From positions 1-64,000 of the forward strand of contig JADMLA020000038.1 in assembly GCA_015482705.2 (NCBI GenBank): a DNA stretch of 64,000 nucleotides. Direction: 5' to 3'. Positions 12,190 to 21,711 of the stretch are shown here, in pieces. The notes beneath the pieces are model-generated. The model did no database searches. It saw only the letters and a list, made by a program, of their open reading frames with translations, and was not told where the DNA came from. The translations under genes and the position numbers were made by a program. Within the stretch, counting starts at the first letter, position 1, and every line of letters begins with the position of its first letter. The stretch comes from Prosthecochloris sp. GTDB lineage: Bacteria > Bacteroidota > Chlorobiia > Chlorobiales > Chlorobiaceae.

Positions 12190-13137
12190 TCACGAACCCC
12201 TACAGGTCCGAGCTCGGGCACCCTCCCGAGGAACCACCTCACCAACCGCCGCCGATACCCCTGAAAGTACCCTGTCCCAACCTGAATAGTCCTTATGCAC
12301 CTCTACATTCCTGAAACCATGAGTATCGACAATTTCGCGGACTTTTTCGGCACCCTCGGCATGCAGTTCAAAACAAAGCATTCCTCCCGGCTTGAGCAAA
12401 GCCGAAGCGCTTCTCGAAATTGCACGATAGAACTCAAAGCCGTCCGGTGTCACGAGCGCCATTTTCGGCTCATGGTTTTTAACCTCCGGGGCCAGTTCTT
12501 CCCATTCCTGTTCCGGAATATATGGTGGGTTGGAGAGCACCACATCGTATGCCCCGGCCACTTCATCGATAAATCCTGAACACAACACATCGGTTTGCAG
12601 AAAACGAATCCTGTCAGCCACCCCATGTTCGCCTGCATTATGTTCCGCAACCTCGAGCGCTTTTGCAGAAAAATCAACAGCGGTTATTATTGCGTCCGGC
12701 AGTTTGAGAGCAAGCATAATCGCAAGGCACCCACTACCTGTACCGATATCAAGAATTGTGAGCTTCTGTCCTTCCGGTATATCACTGACAACAGCTCTGT
12801 CGAGAGTATGTTCCAGAACAAGTTCGGTCTCGGGCCTTGGAATCAAGACTCGCTCATCGACCAGAAACGAATGGCCGTAAAATATCTGCTCCCCCGTAAT
12901 GTACTGTAAAGGCTTCCCATTCAGACGTTCCCTGCAAAGAGAACGAAATTTCTCGAGCTCACTACGGGAAACAGGGCGATCGTGTTTCAAATAAAGCTCT
13001 ATCCTGGTTGCCTGCATTACATAGGCAAGAAGAATCTCTGCATGTAAACGCGGTGCCTCTATTTCCTTCTCTTTAAAATGTTTTTCAGCTGCCTTGAGCA
13101 GATCCATTATCTCCCATTGCCGGCCATTGTCCCGCAT
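12190..13137 (-). CDS. prmC: Peptide chain release factor N5-glutamine methyltransferase
   Basis: About 315 residues from the ATG at 13137 ('MRDNGRQWEIMDLL'); the longer open frame upstream is not conserved-looking. PrmC methylates the Gln of the GGQ loop in RF1 and RF2 using S-adenosylmethionine. It has 'GKPLQYITGEQIFYG', 'VLIPRPETELVLE', SAM-binding 'ILDIGTGSGCLAIMLAL' and the catalytic 'SNPPYI'. The last 25 residues are Arg/Gly-rich and look like a strain-specific tail. It lies upstream of hrcA in the same direction. Confidence 0.93.
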   Translation of the reverse strand: MRDNGRQWEIMDLLKAAEKHFKEKEIEAPRLHAEILLAYVMQATRIELYLKHDRPVSRSELEKFRSLCRERLNGKPLQYITGEQIFYGHSFLVDERVLIPRPETELVLEHTLDRAVVSDIPEGQKLTILDIGTGSGCLAIMLALKLPDAIITAVDFSAKALEVAEHNAGEHGVADRIRFLQTDVLCSGFIDEVAGAYDVVLSNPPYIPEQEWEELAPEVKNHEPKMALVTPDGFEFYRAISRSASALLKPGGMLCFELHAEGAEKVREIVDTHGFRNVEVHKDYSGWDRVLSGVSAAVGEVVPREGARARTCRGS

Positions 13138-13409
13138 AATTATTTTTTCCCGATCATTTTTTCCTTGATGATACCTGTTACGAGTGCTTGTATCGAATAA
13201 ACCTGTCGTCAAAGTAGAAAACCGCTTTTTTCAGCATACAACCTTCAACACCCTTTTTTATAACAATCAACACAATCCCGAATGGAAAAAAGCACTGGTA
13301 CTCGTCCAACAACTACGAGAGTTGATTATCGTTATTTAACCCAAACAGAATTCAAAAAAAAATCATTAGCTTTGTATGCTTTTTCTAAAGGCTTAAACCT
13401 GAAGACACC

Positions 13410-14150
13410 ATGAAGAAATCGTTCTATCCCGTCTTGCTGGCGCTATTATATTTAAGCCTGTCGCATGGTACGGCCTTGGCAAGGTTCACGGGAACCATTG
13501 ACATGAATTTGGTCATGCCAAATGGAAAATCGGAAGTAACGTATGTTTTCGGCAATACGGCACAGCGGATGGATATGACCACGAAGCTGAACAAAGTCCC
13601 CGACTCGCTGAAAACAACGGTCATTACAAGCTCCGCACAGCCTGATCAGGCGGTTATCGTCAACCATAAAGCCGGTACTTACACAAAAGTCAACCTCAGA
13701 ACTGCTGCTGAAAACGCAACGCTTATTGATTTCGACTACGATTACAGAATTGAAAAAGCAGGGAACGCGAACATAAAGGGGTACAACTGCCAGCATGTAA
13801 AGCTATTCAGTACCACCGATACCATCGATATGTGGTTGACACGTGACATCGGCGACTTTGAAACATTCAGACTTCTACAATCCCAGAATCCCCGCCTCTC
13901 CAATACTCTTCTTGCCAAAAAGCTCTCCGATGAAGGCCTTGACGGTTTTCCGGTTAAAATCATTCAGGAAAATGAAAACGGCACCCTTGTCATGGAGGTT
14001 GTTTCGGTGCAACAGGCTCCTGTCGAGCCGAACGAATTCGGGATCCCCGAAGGATATACCGAGATAGTCGACACACAGCAGCCCCTCAACCATAAGCAGA
14101 AAGAGCACTTGAAAGAGCTCATGGAGAAAATCAAGAATTTCAAAGAGTAG
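13410..14150 (+). CDS. Secreted DUF4412-type protein
   Basis: 246 residues beginning with a signal peptide ('[24 protein letters not shown]', cleavage near residue 24), so periplasmic or outer-membrane associated. The mature part is beta-rich: '[15 protein letters not shown]', '[14 protein letters not shown]', '[12 protein letters not shown]' and '[15 protein letters not shown]'. This pattern is familiar from DUF4412 proteins, distantly like the LolA/LppX lipid-binding fold. The C-terminus is a charged helix. Function is unknown. proS follows 50 bp downstream on the same strand, and the gene diverges from prmC. Confidence 0.6.
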   Translation: MKKSFYPVLLALLYLSLSHGTALARFTGTIDMNLVMPNGKSEVTYVFGNTAQRMDMTTKLNKVPDSLKTTVITSSAQPDQAVIVNHKAGTYTKVNLRTAAENATLIDFDYDYRIEKAGNANIKGYNCQHVKLFSTTDTIDMWLTRDIGDFETFRLLQSQNPRLSNTLLAKKLSDEGLDGFPVKIIQENENGTLVMEVVSVQQAPVEPNEFGIPEGYTEIVDTQQPLNHKQKEHLKELMEKIKNFKE

Positions 14151-14200
14151 GTTGTATATTCCCACAAAAGCTTTTCCGAACCAACAAAACATTCCGTTAC

Positions 14201-15646
14201 GTGGCAGAAAAAATCACTTCGAGAGAAACCGACTACTCACAGTGGTACATAGACCTTGTTCGTTCAGCAAAACTGGCTGATTATTCCGACATAAGAGGCT
14301 GCATGGTCATCCGTCCCAATGGATACGCAATATGGGAAAAAATGCAGGCTGCGCTCGATCGCATGTTCAAGGAAACCGGTCATGTCAATGCATATTTCCC
14401 GTTGTTCATCCCTGAAAGCTACATCCAAAAAGAAGCGGACCACATCGAAGGCTTCGCACCTGAGTGCGCCGTTGTAACGCATGGTGGCGGAGAAGAACTT
14501 GCTGAAAAGCTCTATGTTCGCCCAACGTCTGAAACGGTCATCTGGGCCTCGTATAAAAAATGGATCCAGTCATACCGTGACCTGCCGCTCCTGATAAACC
14601 AGTGGGCGAATGTTGTCCGATGGGAAATGCGCACCAGACTTTTTCTGCGCACAGCCGAATTTCTCTGGCAGGAAGGTCACACGGCGCACGCTTCACCAGA
14701 AGAAGCCCAGGAAGAGGTTCTCCGTATGATCAATGTCTACAAAACATTTGCTGAAGAATACATGGCCTTACCGGTGATCATGGGGAGAAAAACCGAAAGT
14801 GAAAAGTTTGCCGGGGCAGATGAAACTTGGTGCATCGAAGCAATGATGCAGGACAAAAAAGCGCTTCAGGCGGGCACCTCACATAACCTTGGGCAAAACT
14901 TCGCCAAAGCTTTCGACTGCCAGTTTCAAACAAAAGAAGGAACACTCGAATATGTATGGGCAACGAGCTGGGGAGTGTCAACTCGTCTGATAGGAGCGCT
15001 TATCATGGCACACTCTGATGATAAAGGACTTGTCCTGCCCCCTAAACTCGCATCCCGGCAGGTAGTCATCGTTCCAATTCTCAGAGGAGACAAGCAAGCT
15101 GTTGTCGAGAAAGCACACACCATCTGCGAAGAGTTGAAAAAAAGCGGAATTCATGCTTTCGTCGATGACAGCGAGCAGAATTCACCGGGCTGGAAATTTG
15201 CCGAGTACGAACTGCAGGGAATACCGGTTCGCCTCGAGATCGGACCACGCGATATCTCGAACAATATCTGCATCGCAGCGCGCCGTGATACGGGTGAAAA
15301 ACAAAAACTGACACTCGACGGAACACTCGCAACATCGATCCTCTCCATGCTTGAGACGATGCAGCAGTCGATGTTCAAGCGGGCACTCGACTTCAGAGAA
15401 TCCAACACATTCGAAGTTGCATCGTACGATGAGTTCAAGTCGCTGATCGACAACGGATTTATCGTTGCACACTGGGATGGAACGGAGGAGACAGAAGCAA
15501 AAATAAAGGAAGAAACCAAAGCGACGATACGCGTTTTACCGGAAACGCCCGATTTCATCGCTCACTACTCGATCAACGAGCCTGGAGTATGTATTTACAG
15601 CGGTAAGCCTTCCAAAAGAAAGGTTGTTTTTGCAAAATCGTATTGA
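14201..15646 (+). CDS. proS: Prolyl-tRNA synthetase, archaeal/eukaryote-like short form
   Basis: 481 residues from a GTG start. It charges tRNA-Pro. Class II motifs are visible: '[17 protein letters not shown]' (motif 1 area), '[19 protein letters not shown]' and '[27 protein letters not shown]' (motif 2), and '[18 protein letters not shown]' (motif 3). The anticodon-binding domain follows ('[12 protein letters not shown]', 'EIGPRDI'). The YbaK-like editing insertion of the bacterial form is absent, and the C-terminal extra domain ends in Tyr (KSY), as in the ProS3 type. No clear ribosome site precedes the GTG. Confidence 0.95.
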   Translation: MAEKITSRETDYSQWYIDLVRSAKLADYSDIRGCMVIRPNGYAIWEKMQAALDRMFKETGHVNAYFPLFIPESYIQKEADHIEGFAPECAVVTHGGGEELAEKLYVRPTSETVIWASYKKWIQSYRDLPLLINQWANVVRWEMRTRLFLRTAEFLWQEGHTAHASPEEAQEEVLRMINVYKTFAEEYMALPVIMGRKTESEKFAGADETWCIEAMMQDKKALQAGTSHNLGQNFAKAFDCQFQTKEGTLEYVWATSWGVSTRLIGALIMAHSDDKGLVLPPKLASRQVVIVPILRGDKQAVVEKAHTICEELKKSGIHAFVDDSEQNSPGWKFAEYELQGIPVRLEIGPRDISNNICIAARRDTGEKQKLTLDGTLATSILSMLETMQQSMFKRALDFRESNTFEVASYDEFKSLIDNGFIVAHWDGTEETEAKIKEETKATIRVLPETPDFIAHYSINEPGVCIYSGKPSKRKVVFAKSY

Positions 15647-15665
15647 ATCGTGATAAAGAGGCTGG

Positions 15666-15797
15666 CTCAAAAGCACTGTTTCACGGCTATCGGTCAACAT
15701 ACATCAATCTTCCAATAAAAGTCACGCCGCATAAAGTACGGCATCCATACTGACTTTCTTTGGAAGACGGATCCCCGAGTCAAGCCCGGGGATGACT
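15666..15797. repeat. Dispersed intergenic repeat, copy A
   Basis: About 132 bp that aligns along its length with 27196-27327. Shared blocks include CTCAAAAGCA, TTCACG-CTATCGGTC, CCGC..G.CGGCA, ATACTGACTTT, TTTGGAAGA and a GC-rich end containing ATCCCCG, TCAAGCCCG and GGATGACT. The last part is nearly self-complementary and would fold into a hairpin. It sits between converging proS and the peroxiredoxin gene. Confidence 0.75.
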
Positions 15798-15897
15798 ACA
15801 GAAAGATTCATTGTAGGACTAATGAGACAACCTTTTACCGTCAGACATCGTGCAGTGATCAAACTGCCTGTCTTTCAGCCTACTCTGAATTGCCGCG

Positions 15898-16488
15898 TTA
15901 TTCCGAACCGAAATACTCTTCGAGTCCTTCGTTGGTCGGTTTCATCGTTTTATCACCCTTGTTCCAGTTTGCGGGGCACACCTCTCCAAACTGCTCTGTA
16001 AACTGTAGAGCCTCCACCATTCTAAGGACTTCATCTACATTGCGACCAAGCCCGAGATCATTGACAACCTGATAACGAACGAACCCATCTTTATCGATAA
16101 GAAACAACCCCCTGTAAGAAACGCCCTCTTTTTCCGCCAGCACATCGTATGCTATCGACGCTTCCTTATTGATATCCGAAAGCAAAGGATAGGTAACTCC
16201 TTCTATTCCACCTTGTTTGCGTGATGTCTTGAGCCATGCATGATGCGAAAACTTCGAATCCACCGAACATGCCAGCACCTCTACGTTTTTATGCTGGAAC
16301 TCCTCGAGCCTATCCTGGAAAGCATGCAGCTCCGTTGGACAGACAAAAGTAAAGTCGAGGGGATAAAAAAACAGAACGACATATTTTCCCTTATAATCCG
16401 AAAGCTTGCATGAATCGACAAACTTCGCGCCCTCAACAACAGCCTCAAGATCGAAATCCGGTGCTTCCCTGCCAACTAAAACGCCCAT
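15898..16488 (-). CDS. Typical 2-Cys peroxiredoxin (AhpC/TSA family)
   Basis: 196 residues. It reduces hydrogen peroxide and organic hydroperoxides, protecting an anaerobic phototroph from oxidative damage. The peroxidatic Cys is at about 50 in 'PLDFTFVCPTE', and the resolving Cys at about 171 in 'EVCPANW'. 'LISDINKEAS' and 'FLIDKDGFVRYQV' are typical of the Prx1/AhpC group, and the length is normal. The ATG at 16488 has a strong ribosome site (AAGGAG) seven to eight bases upstream. It diverges from the NCS2 permease gene. The reductant cannot be told from sequence. Confidence 0.93.
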   Translation of the reverse strand: MGVLVGREAPDFDLEAVVEGAKFVDSCKLSDYKGKYVVLFFYPLDFTFVCPTELHAFQDRLEEFQHKNVEVLACSVDSKFSHHAWLKTSRKQGGIEGVTYPLLSDINKEASIAYDVLAEKEGVSYRGLFLIDKDGFVRYQVVNDLGLGRNVDEVLRMVEALQFTEQFGEVCPANWNKGDKTMKPTNEGLEEYFGSE

Positions 16489-16724
16489 TGGTATCTCCTT
16501 TTTTTATGATGAATGAATCAATGAAACTGAAAACCCGATAATAGACCAGCAAAAAAACAAGATAAATTTTGTCCAAATATATTATTCAAACAAAGTAAAA
16601 GCAATACCTCTTCTTCGATTTTTCAAGGCCTCTCATCCTTTCGATCTCTTGACGAATATTCATATCTTGTTTTCAGATAACTTGTTACTTACTGTATCGG
16701 CAAAAACACTTATACCGGAAGTTT

Positions 16725-18029
16725 ATGCGTACTTTTTTCGAATTTGACCGTCATCAGGCAAACTTTTCACAGGAAATACTTGCAGGGCTGACGACATTTG
16801 TTACAGTCTCCTACATCATCATCGTCAACCCGGCTATCTTATCGGCAGCGGGAATCCCGAGGGAAGCCTCGATGACAGCAACGATTCTGACAGCGATTTT
16901 CGGAACGCTCTTGATGGGCGTCTACGCAAAAAGACCTTTTGCTGTAGCACCCTACATGGGTGAAAACGCATTTATTGCCTATACAGTTGTCAATACTTTA
17001 GGGTATTCATGGCAAACGGCACTTGCATCGATATGTATCAGTGGAGTTCTCTTTACCGCCCTCACACTTTCCGGCCTGAGAAGCTGGCTTTCAACAGCGA
17101 TACCAAACACGTTGAAACACAGTTTTGCCGTGGGCATAGGCCTTTTTCTCGCATTTATCGGTTTCAGCCATATGGGGGTCGCTGCATTAGGCGTCCCAGG
17201 AGCCCCGGTAAAAATGGCAGATATTTCATCGCTCCCTGTTCTTACCAGTCTGGCGGGGCTCCTGCTGATTTCGGTTATGCTTGCATTCAGAGTACCGGGC
17301 GCGATCCTGATCGGTATAGTGCTGACGACCGGTGGACTGATTTTTCTTGGCATCGTACCGTTTCCCGAAGCGCTGGTAAGCCCCCCACCATCTCTTGCCC
17401 CGACCTTTCTCAATATTGATTTCCAGGGAGCGATGACATGGGGCTTTATCGGTGTCATAACAAGTGTTCTCGTAATGGACTTTGTCGATACAATGGGAAC
17501 ACTCATCGGGCTTTCATCACGAGCGAACCTCCTTGATGAAAACGACAATCTACCCGAAATTGAAAAACCGATGCTTGTCGATGCCCTTTCAACCGTTGCA
17601 GCCTCACTCTTCGGTACGACTACGGCAGGCGTCTATATCGAATCGGCTGCCGGTATCGAACAGGGAGGAAAAACAGGATTTACTGCAATTGTCATAGCAG
17701 CATTGTTCGCCTTCGCCCTCTTTTTTTCCCCCGTACTGACGATCGTACCTGCAAATGCTTACGGTCCGGCACTTGTGGTTGTAGGCATGTTTATGCTCCA
17801 GTCTGTTGCAAAATTCGATTTCAACGATTACACGGAACTGATGCCGGCGTTCCTGACTATCACACTGATGATGTTCACCTTCAATATCGGTGTCGGTATA
17901 ACTGCCGGATTTATTGCTTATGTTATATTAAAACTTTTAACTGGAAAAGTCTCATCAATTCATCCCGGCATGTGGATCCTGGCAGCACTTTCCCTGACAT
18001 TCTATCTGTTTTATCCTTATCATTCATGA
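16725..18029 (+). CDS. NCS2-family purine permease (AzgA/GhxP-like)
   Basis: 434 residues, about 12-14 membrane helices, inner membrane. It belongs to the adenine/guanine/hypoxanthine branch of NCS2 proton symporters: 'QEILAGLTTFVTVSYIIIVNPAILS' at the N-terminus, 'PYMGENAFIAYTVV', 'VGIGLFLAFIGF', 'VLVMDFVDTMGTLIGLSSRA' and 'GTTTAGVYIESAAGIEQGGKTGFTA'. The last block is the substrate-site region. The nitrilase-family gene starts 10 bp after its stop, so the two very probably form an operon, which suggests uptake and hydrolysis of nitrogenous bases or amides. Confidence 0.85.
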   Translation: MRTFFEFDRHQANFSQEILAGLTTFVTVSYIIIVNPAILSAAGIPREASMTATILTAIFGTLLMGVYAKRPFAVAPYMGENAFIAYTVVNTLGYSWQTALASICISGVLFTALTLSGLRSWLSTAIPNTLKHSFAVGIGLFLAFIGFSHMGVAALGVPGAPVKMADISSLPVLTSLAGLLLISVMLAFRVPGAILIGIVLTTGGLIFLGIVPFPEALVSPPPSLAPTFLNIDFQGAMTWGFIGVITSVLVMDFVDTMGTLIGLSSRANLLDENDNLPEIEKPMLVDALSTVAASLFGTTTAGVYIESAAGIEQGGKTGFTAIVIAALFAFALFFSPVLTIVPANAYGPALVVVGMFMLQSVAKFDFNDYTELMPAFLTITLMMFTFNIGVGITAGFIAYVILKLLTGKVSSIHPGMWILAALSLTFYLFYPYHS

Positions 18030-18039
18030 AGCTAACACC

Positions 18040-18897
18040 ATGCAGAGATCAAGGTTGAGAATAGCGCAAACCGACTGCGTTCTCGCTAATTTCGAGGAAA
18101 ACCTCGCGCAGCACAGAACGATGATTGAACAAGCCATAGAAGACGATATCCATGCGATCGCTTTTCCTGAACTGTCTCTGACCGGGTACAATGTACAGGA
18201 TGCCGCCCAGGATATCGCGCTGCATGTCGATGACAAGGCGTTCGACCCCCTGAAGGAACTCAGCCGGGAAATAACGATCATTTGCGGAGGGATCGAACTC
18301 AGTGATGATTATGGAGTCTACAATTCCGCGTTTCTTTTCGAGGACGGTCATGCTCAAAGTGCCCATAGAAAAATTTATCTGCCTACATACGGTATGTTTG
18401 AAGAACTGCGCTACTTTTCCGCCGGACAAAAAATCGAAGCCGTGACATCGAGGAGGCTTGGAAAAATAGGCATTGCCATCTGTGAGGACATGTGGCATGT
18501 TTCGGTCCCCTATCTCCTTGCACACCAAGGAGCGAAACTGCTTTTTGTGCTCATGTCGAGCCCTCTCCGTCTTACTCCGGGAGAAAAAAAACCAGCTATC
18601 GTCCAGCAGTGGCAACAGATAATCAGCACGTACTCATTTCTGTTCAGCTCGTACGTTGCCTGTGTGAACCGCGTTGGCAACGAAGACAGTTTCACTTACT
18701 GGGGAAATTCATCCGTAGCGGGACCCGACGGGATAAACCTTGTAACCGCACCTTTGTTCAAGCAACACTGCATCGATACAATCATCGATCTCGACAGTGT
18801 AAAGCAGGCTCGTCTCCATTCTTCACATTTTCTGGACGAGGATTTACGACTCTTTGCTGCTGAACTCCGTGACATCATGACCTGCCGACCGGATTAG
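18040..18897 (+). CDS. Carbon-nitrogen hydrolase (nitrilase superfamily)
   Basis: 285 residues with the complete nitrilase Glu-Lys-Cys triad: E44 in 'FPELSLTGY', K111 in 'HRKIYLPTYGMFEE' and C148 in 'AICEDMWH'. This arrangement resembles the amidase and NAD-synthetase glutaminase branches rather than true nitrilases. It probably hydrolyses an amide or N-carbamoyl compound in the cytoplasm. It is 10 bp downstream of the purine permease, so a substrate delivered by that transporter is a reasonable guess. A free-standing glutaminase-like role cannot be excluded. Confidence 0.8.
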   Translation: MQRSRLRIAQTDCVLANFEENLAQHRTMIEQAIEDDIHAIAFPELSLTGYNVQDAAQDIALHVDDKAFDPLKELSREITIICGGIELSDDYGVYNSAFLFEDGHAQSAHRKIYLPTYGMFEELRYFSAGQKIEAVTSRRLGKIGIAICEDMWHVSVPYLLAHQGAKLLFVLMSSPLRLTPGEKKPAIVQQWQQIISTYSFLFSSYVACVNRVGNEDSFTYWGNSSVAGPDGINLVTAPLFKQHCIDTIIDLDSVKQARLHSSHFLDEDLRLFAAELRDIMTCRPD

Positions 18898-18948
18898 CCA
18901 GTTCCTCTCCACAAAAAACTTTTTCAGAGTCTTTTTTCTACGTTCAGC

Positions 18949-19812
18949 TCACTGCATCATCTCGAACGAGGGTGGTGTCAGGCAGGCCTTGCCTTTCTCA
19001 CCGAAAGCCAGCATCGCTTTCTCGGCTGCATCCTGCCGGTCAAACAAACCAAACACTGCCGAGCCACTACCGGAAAGGCTTGCAAAAAGAGCACCCTCTT
19101 CAAGAAGTCTTTCCTTAACCTGTCGAACTGAAGGATAATAATCGAAAACCACCCCTTCGAAATCATTTTCAAAAGCCGGCAGAACGGTAAGATCCTTACC
19201 TTCACACAGTTCAATAAGCATTTCCTTCAGATCAGGCACCTTTCTTTCAAACTTCGGATAAAAATTCTTGTAGGCCCATACCGTGGAAATGTGCTCTCCT
19301 GGAAAAACCGTCACGATGTAGAATGGAAGAAAACGTTCGAGATCCAGCAACTCTTCACCGATCCCCGAGGCAAATGCAAGCCCAGAAGATTCGAGAAAAT
19401 AGGGAACATCCGCTCCGAGTTTCACCGCAAGAGCATGAAGATCATCCGACGGTGCATGAATCTCCCACAGAACGTTCAGCACTTTCAGAGTTGTTGCCGC
19501 ATCACTGCTCCCTCCCCCAAGGCCGGCACCGAAAGGAATGTTTTTGGTGAGACGGATAGTTGCACCCTTTGACATTTCAGCATAATCACGCAAAGCGTTT
19601 GCAGCCTTGAGACACAGGTTGTTATCGTCTGATGGAAGATCGAGATTGCTGCACGTCATAGACAGTTCATCGGCAGATGAAAACGTCAGTTCATCATACC
19701 AGTTGACTGGTGCAAAAACGGTTTCAAGCGTATGGTAACCGTCGGGACGTTTACCGGTGATAAGCAAACCGAGATTTATTTTTGCAAATGCTTTTACGGA
19801 AATATGCTGCAT
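18949..19812 (-). CDS. ispE: 4-diphosphocytidyl-2-C-methyl-D-erythritol kinase
   Basis: 287 residues, normal length. A GHMP kinase of the MEP isoprenoid pathway, which provides precursors for carotenoids, quinones and the bacteriochlorophyll tails. It has 'VKAFAKINLGLLITGKRPDGYHTLET' at the N-terminus, the glycine-rich ATP loop 'IPFGAGLGGGSSDAATTL' (about 92-108) and the late 'SLSGSGSAVFGLF' motif. It converges with the nitrilase-family gene on its left and diverges from the SPOR-domain gene on its right. Confidence 0.95.
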   Translation of the reverse strand: MQHISVKAFAKINLGLLITGKRPDGYHTLETVFAPVNWYDELTFSSADELSMTCSNLDLPSDDNNLCLKAANALRDYAEMSKGATIRLTKNIPFGAGLGGGSSDAATTLKVLNVLWEIHAPSDDLHALAVKLGADVPYFLESSGLAFASGIGEELLDLERFLPFYIVTVFPGEHISTVWAYKNFYPKFERKVPDLKEMLIELCEGKDLTVLPAFENDFEGVVFDYYPSVRQVKERLLEEGALFASLSGSGSAVFGLFDRQDAAEKAMLAFGEKGKACLTPPSFEMMQ

Positions 19813-19901
19813 GGGAACTGATTGCTATATTGGCTGGTGGTTATTTTTTTTACGTGAATATTTACCATATTGCCTGAAAAAGGGAGGCATCGAAAACAAA
19901 T

Positions 19902-20474
19902 ATGTTCAAGATCTTGTTGAAAACGTCACTGTTCGTTCTTCTACTGTCCATCGGCTACCAGGTGCTACCGGCAACATCCCTTGCCGAGAGACAAACAACG
20001 GATTATAGAGTTCAGATCATTCGGTATGTGGAGCAAGATAAAATTTATTTGTTAGAAAATCTGCGTTCAAAAGTCACGAATAAAGCAGAGCAGACAATCA
20101 TCGATGCACTGCTCACCGAAGACGGTCCACAGGCTGCTCGTCTTTTCCGTAAACAGCTTCAGGATTATCCCGATCCCTCCTTGGATTCGCTGAGTAAAGC
20201 ACGCCTCGCTGCTTATCAATCAGCTCTTTCCTCAACCAGTGGCACTCGTACAAGAGCAATACAAACCTCGTTCATACTCCAGTTCGGCAGCTTCGGCTCA
20301 CTGGAAAATGCCCGCGAACTCGCAAACCGCATCGCGCCATATACACCGGTCACCATTTTCCAGGAAAAAGGCTTGCACAAAGTTCGAACACAAAAAGCGT
20401 TCGGAACAAGACAGGAAGCCGAAACCGGAGCGAAAAAACTTCCATTCAACTCGTTTATCGTACGGATAAACTAA
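19902..20474 (+). CDS. Secreted SPOR-domain protein
   Basis: 190 residues. An N-terminal signal peptide or anchor ('ILLKTSLFVLLLSIGYQVLPATSLA') is followed by a helical middle part. A C-terminal SPOR-like domain runs from about 123 ('FILQFGSFGSLENARELANRI' to 'SFIVRIN'). SPOR domains bind denuded peptidoglycan glycan strands at septa, so a periplasmic cell-wall or division role is likely. The sigma-54 activator gene follows 30 bp downstream on the same strand, suggesting cotranscription. Confidence 0.75.
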   Translation: MFKILLKTSLFVLLLSIGYQVLPATSLAERQTTDYRVQIIRYVEQDKIYLLENLRSKVTNKAEQTIIDALLTEDGPQAARLFRKQLQDYPDPSLDSLSKARLAAYQSALSSTSGTRTRAIQTSFILQFGSFGSLENARELANRIAPYTPVTIFQEKGLHKVRTQKAFGTRQEAETGAKKLPFNSFIVRIN

Positions 20475-20504
20475 GAGGATAGCATACCACTCCTAAATCA
20501 GACG

Positions 20505-21668
20505 ATGAGCAAAACAATCGATTTTCTTGGTGAATCCGCTCCAATCCAACAACTCAAACATCTTGCCCTTCAGGTTGCACAGACCGATATCACCGTTCTG
20601 ATCACAGGAGAGACAGGATCGGGGAAGGAAGTCCTTTCCCGCTTCATCCACGGTCATAGCCGGAGATCACACAAAAATTTCATTCCTGTCAACTGTGGAG
20701 CTATTCCTACAGGAATTCTGGAGTCCGAACTTTTCGGCCACGAGAAAGGAGCGTTTACAGGTGCCATCCAAAGCAGAAAAGGTTATTTTGAGAGCGCAAA
20801 TCAGGGAACCATTTTTCTTGATGAAATCGGCGAAATGCCTCTCGAAACCCAGGTCAAACTGCTCAGAGTCATAGAAACGGGCGAATTCCAAAGAGTCGGA
20901 TCGTCGGAAACCAGCCACAGCGATGCACGGCTCATTGCCGCTACGAACAAAAACCTGCAACAAGCCGTTACAGCGAAAAGCTTCAGAGAAGATCTTTATT
21001 TCCGGCTTCACAGTGTAGCACTGCATATTCCTCCTCTTCGGGAAAGAGGAAAAGATATCCTGATCCTTGCGGAGCATTTTATCCGTCACTTCGAACGTAA
21101 GCATACCATCACTTTTGAAGGATTCACGAACGATGCCGTGGAAATGCTTCTCAGGTATAACTGGCCCGGCAATGTGCGTGAACTGAAAAATCTCCTTGAA
21201 TCATTGCTGATTCTCGAAAAAGGGAAACAGATAACATCGGAAACCCTTGACAAACACCTCGTGCAGAGAAGTAGAGACAAAGGACTTGTTTATGACCCCG
21301 AAAAATCGGAAAAAAACGAACTGAACCTCATCTATAACAGCCTGATAAGACTCCATCAGGAAATAAACGAGGTCAAACAGTTGCTCCAGCAAAAAGAGAG
21401 CTCGCAAGAAGAGCCATCCAAAACACCCCTGCTGCTTCCTCCTCCCCTGCCGGAAAAACAGGAGAACGTTGTTTCCTCTCCTGATACCCATGAAACCAGT
21501 AATGAAGAAACCGGAATACTCCCTCTCGAAACCATTGAAAAACAAGCGATCGTCGAAGCCCTCAAGACTTACGGCGGCAACAAACGTCAAACCGCAAAAA
21601 CACTCGGGATCAACGAGAGGACACTGTACAGAAAAATCAGAAAATACAGACTCGACCAAGAAGATTGA
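20505..21668 (+). CDS. Sigma-54-dependent transcriptional activator without receiver domain
   Basis: 387 residues. The AAA+ domain starts almost at the N-terminus: Walker A 'GETGSGKE' (35-42), 'ELFGHEKGAFTGAI' with the sigma-54 contact GAFTGA at 82-87, Walker B 'GTIFLDEIGEM', and arginine-finger region 'FREDLYFRLHSVALHIPPLRER'. A linker of about 75 residues contains a coiled-coil-like stretch and a Pro-rich run ('LLLPPPLPEKQ'). A Fis-type helix-turn-helix ends the protein ('GGNKRQTAKTLGINERTLYRKI'). With no receiver, GAF or PAS domain, it must be controlled by a partner protein, PspF-style, or by expression level. It is paired with the SPOR gene. Confidence 0.92.
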   Translation: MSKTIDFLGESAPIQQLKHLALQVAQTDITVLITGETGSGKEVLSRFIHGHSRRSHKNFIPVNCGAIPTGILESELFGHEKGAFTGAIQSRKGYFESANQGTIFLDEIGEMPLETQVKLLRVIETGEFQRVGSSETSHSDARLIAATNKNLQQAVTAKSFREDLYFRLHSVALHIPPLRERGKDILILAEHFIRHFERKHTITFEGFTNDAVEMLLRYNWPGNVRELKNLLESLLILEKGKQITSETLDKHLVQRSRDKGLVYDPEKSEKNELNLIYNSLIRLHQEINEVKQLLQQKESSQEEPSKTPLLLPPPLPEKQENVVSSPDTHETSNEETGILPLETIEKQAIVEALKTYGGNKRQTAKTLGINERTLYRKIRKYRLDQED

Positions 21669-21711
21669 TTTCTCGAGTGAGTCGAGAAGTAGCGGGTTTT
21701 GTCAGGATGAT

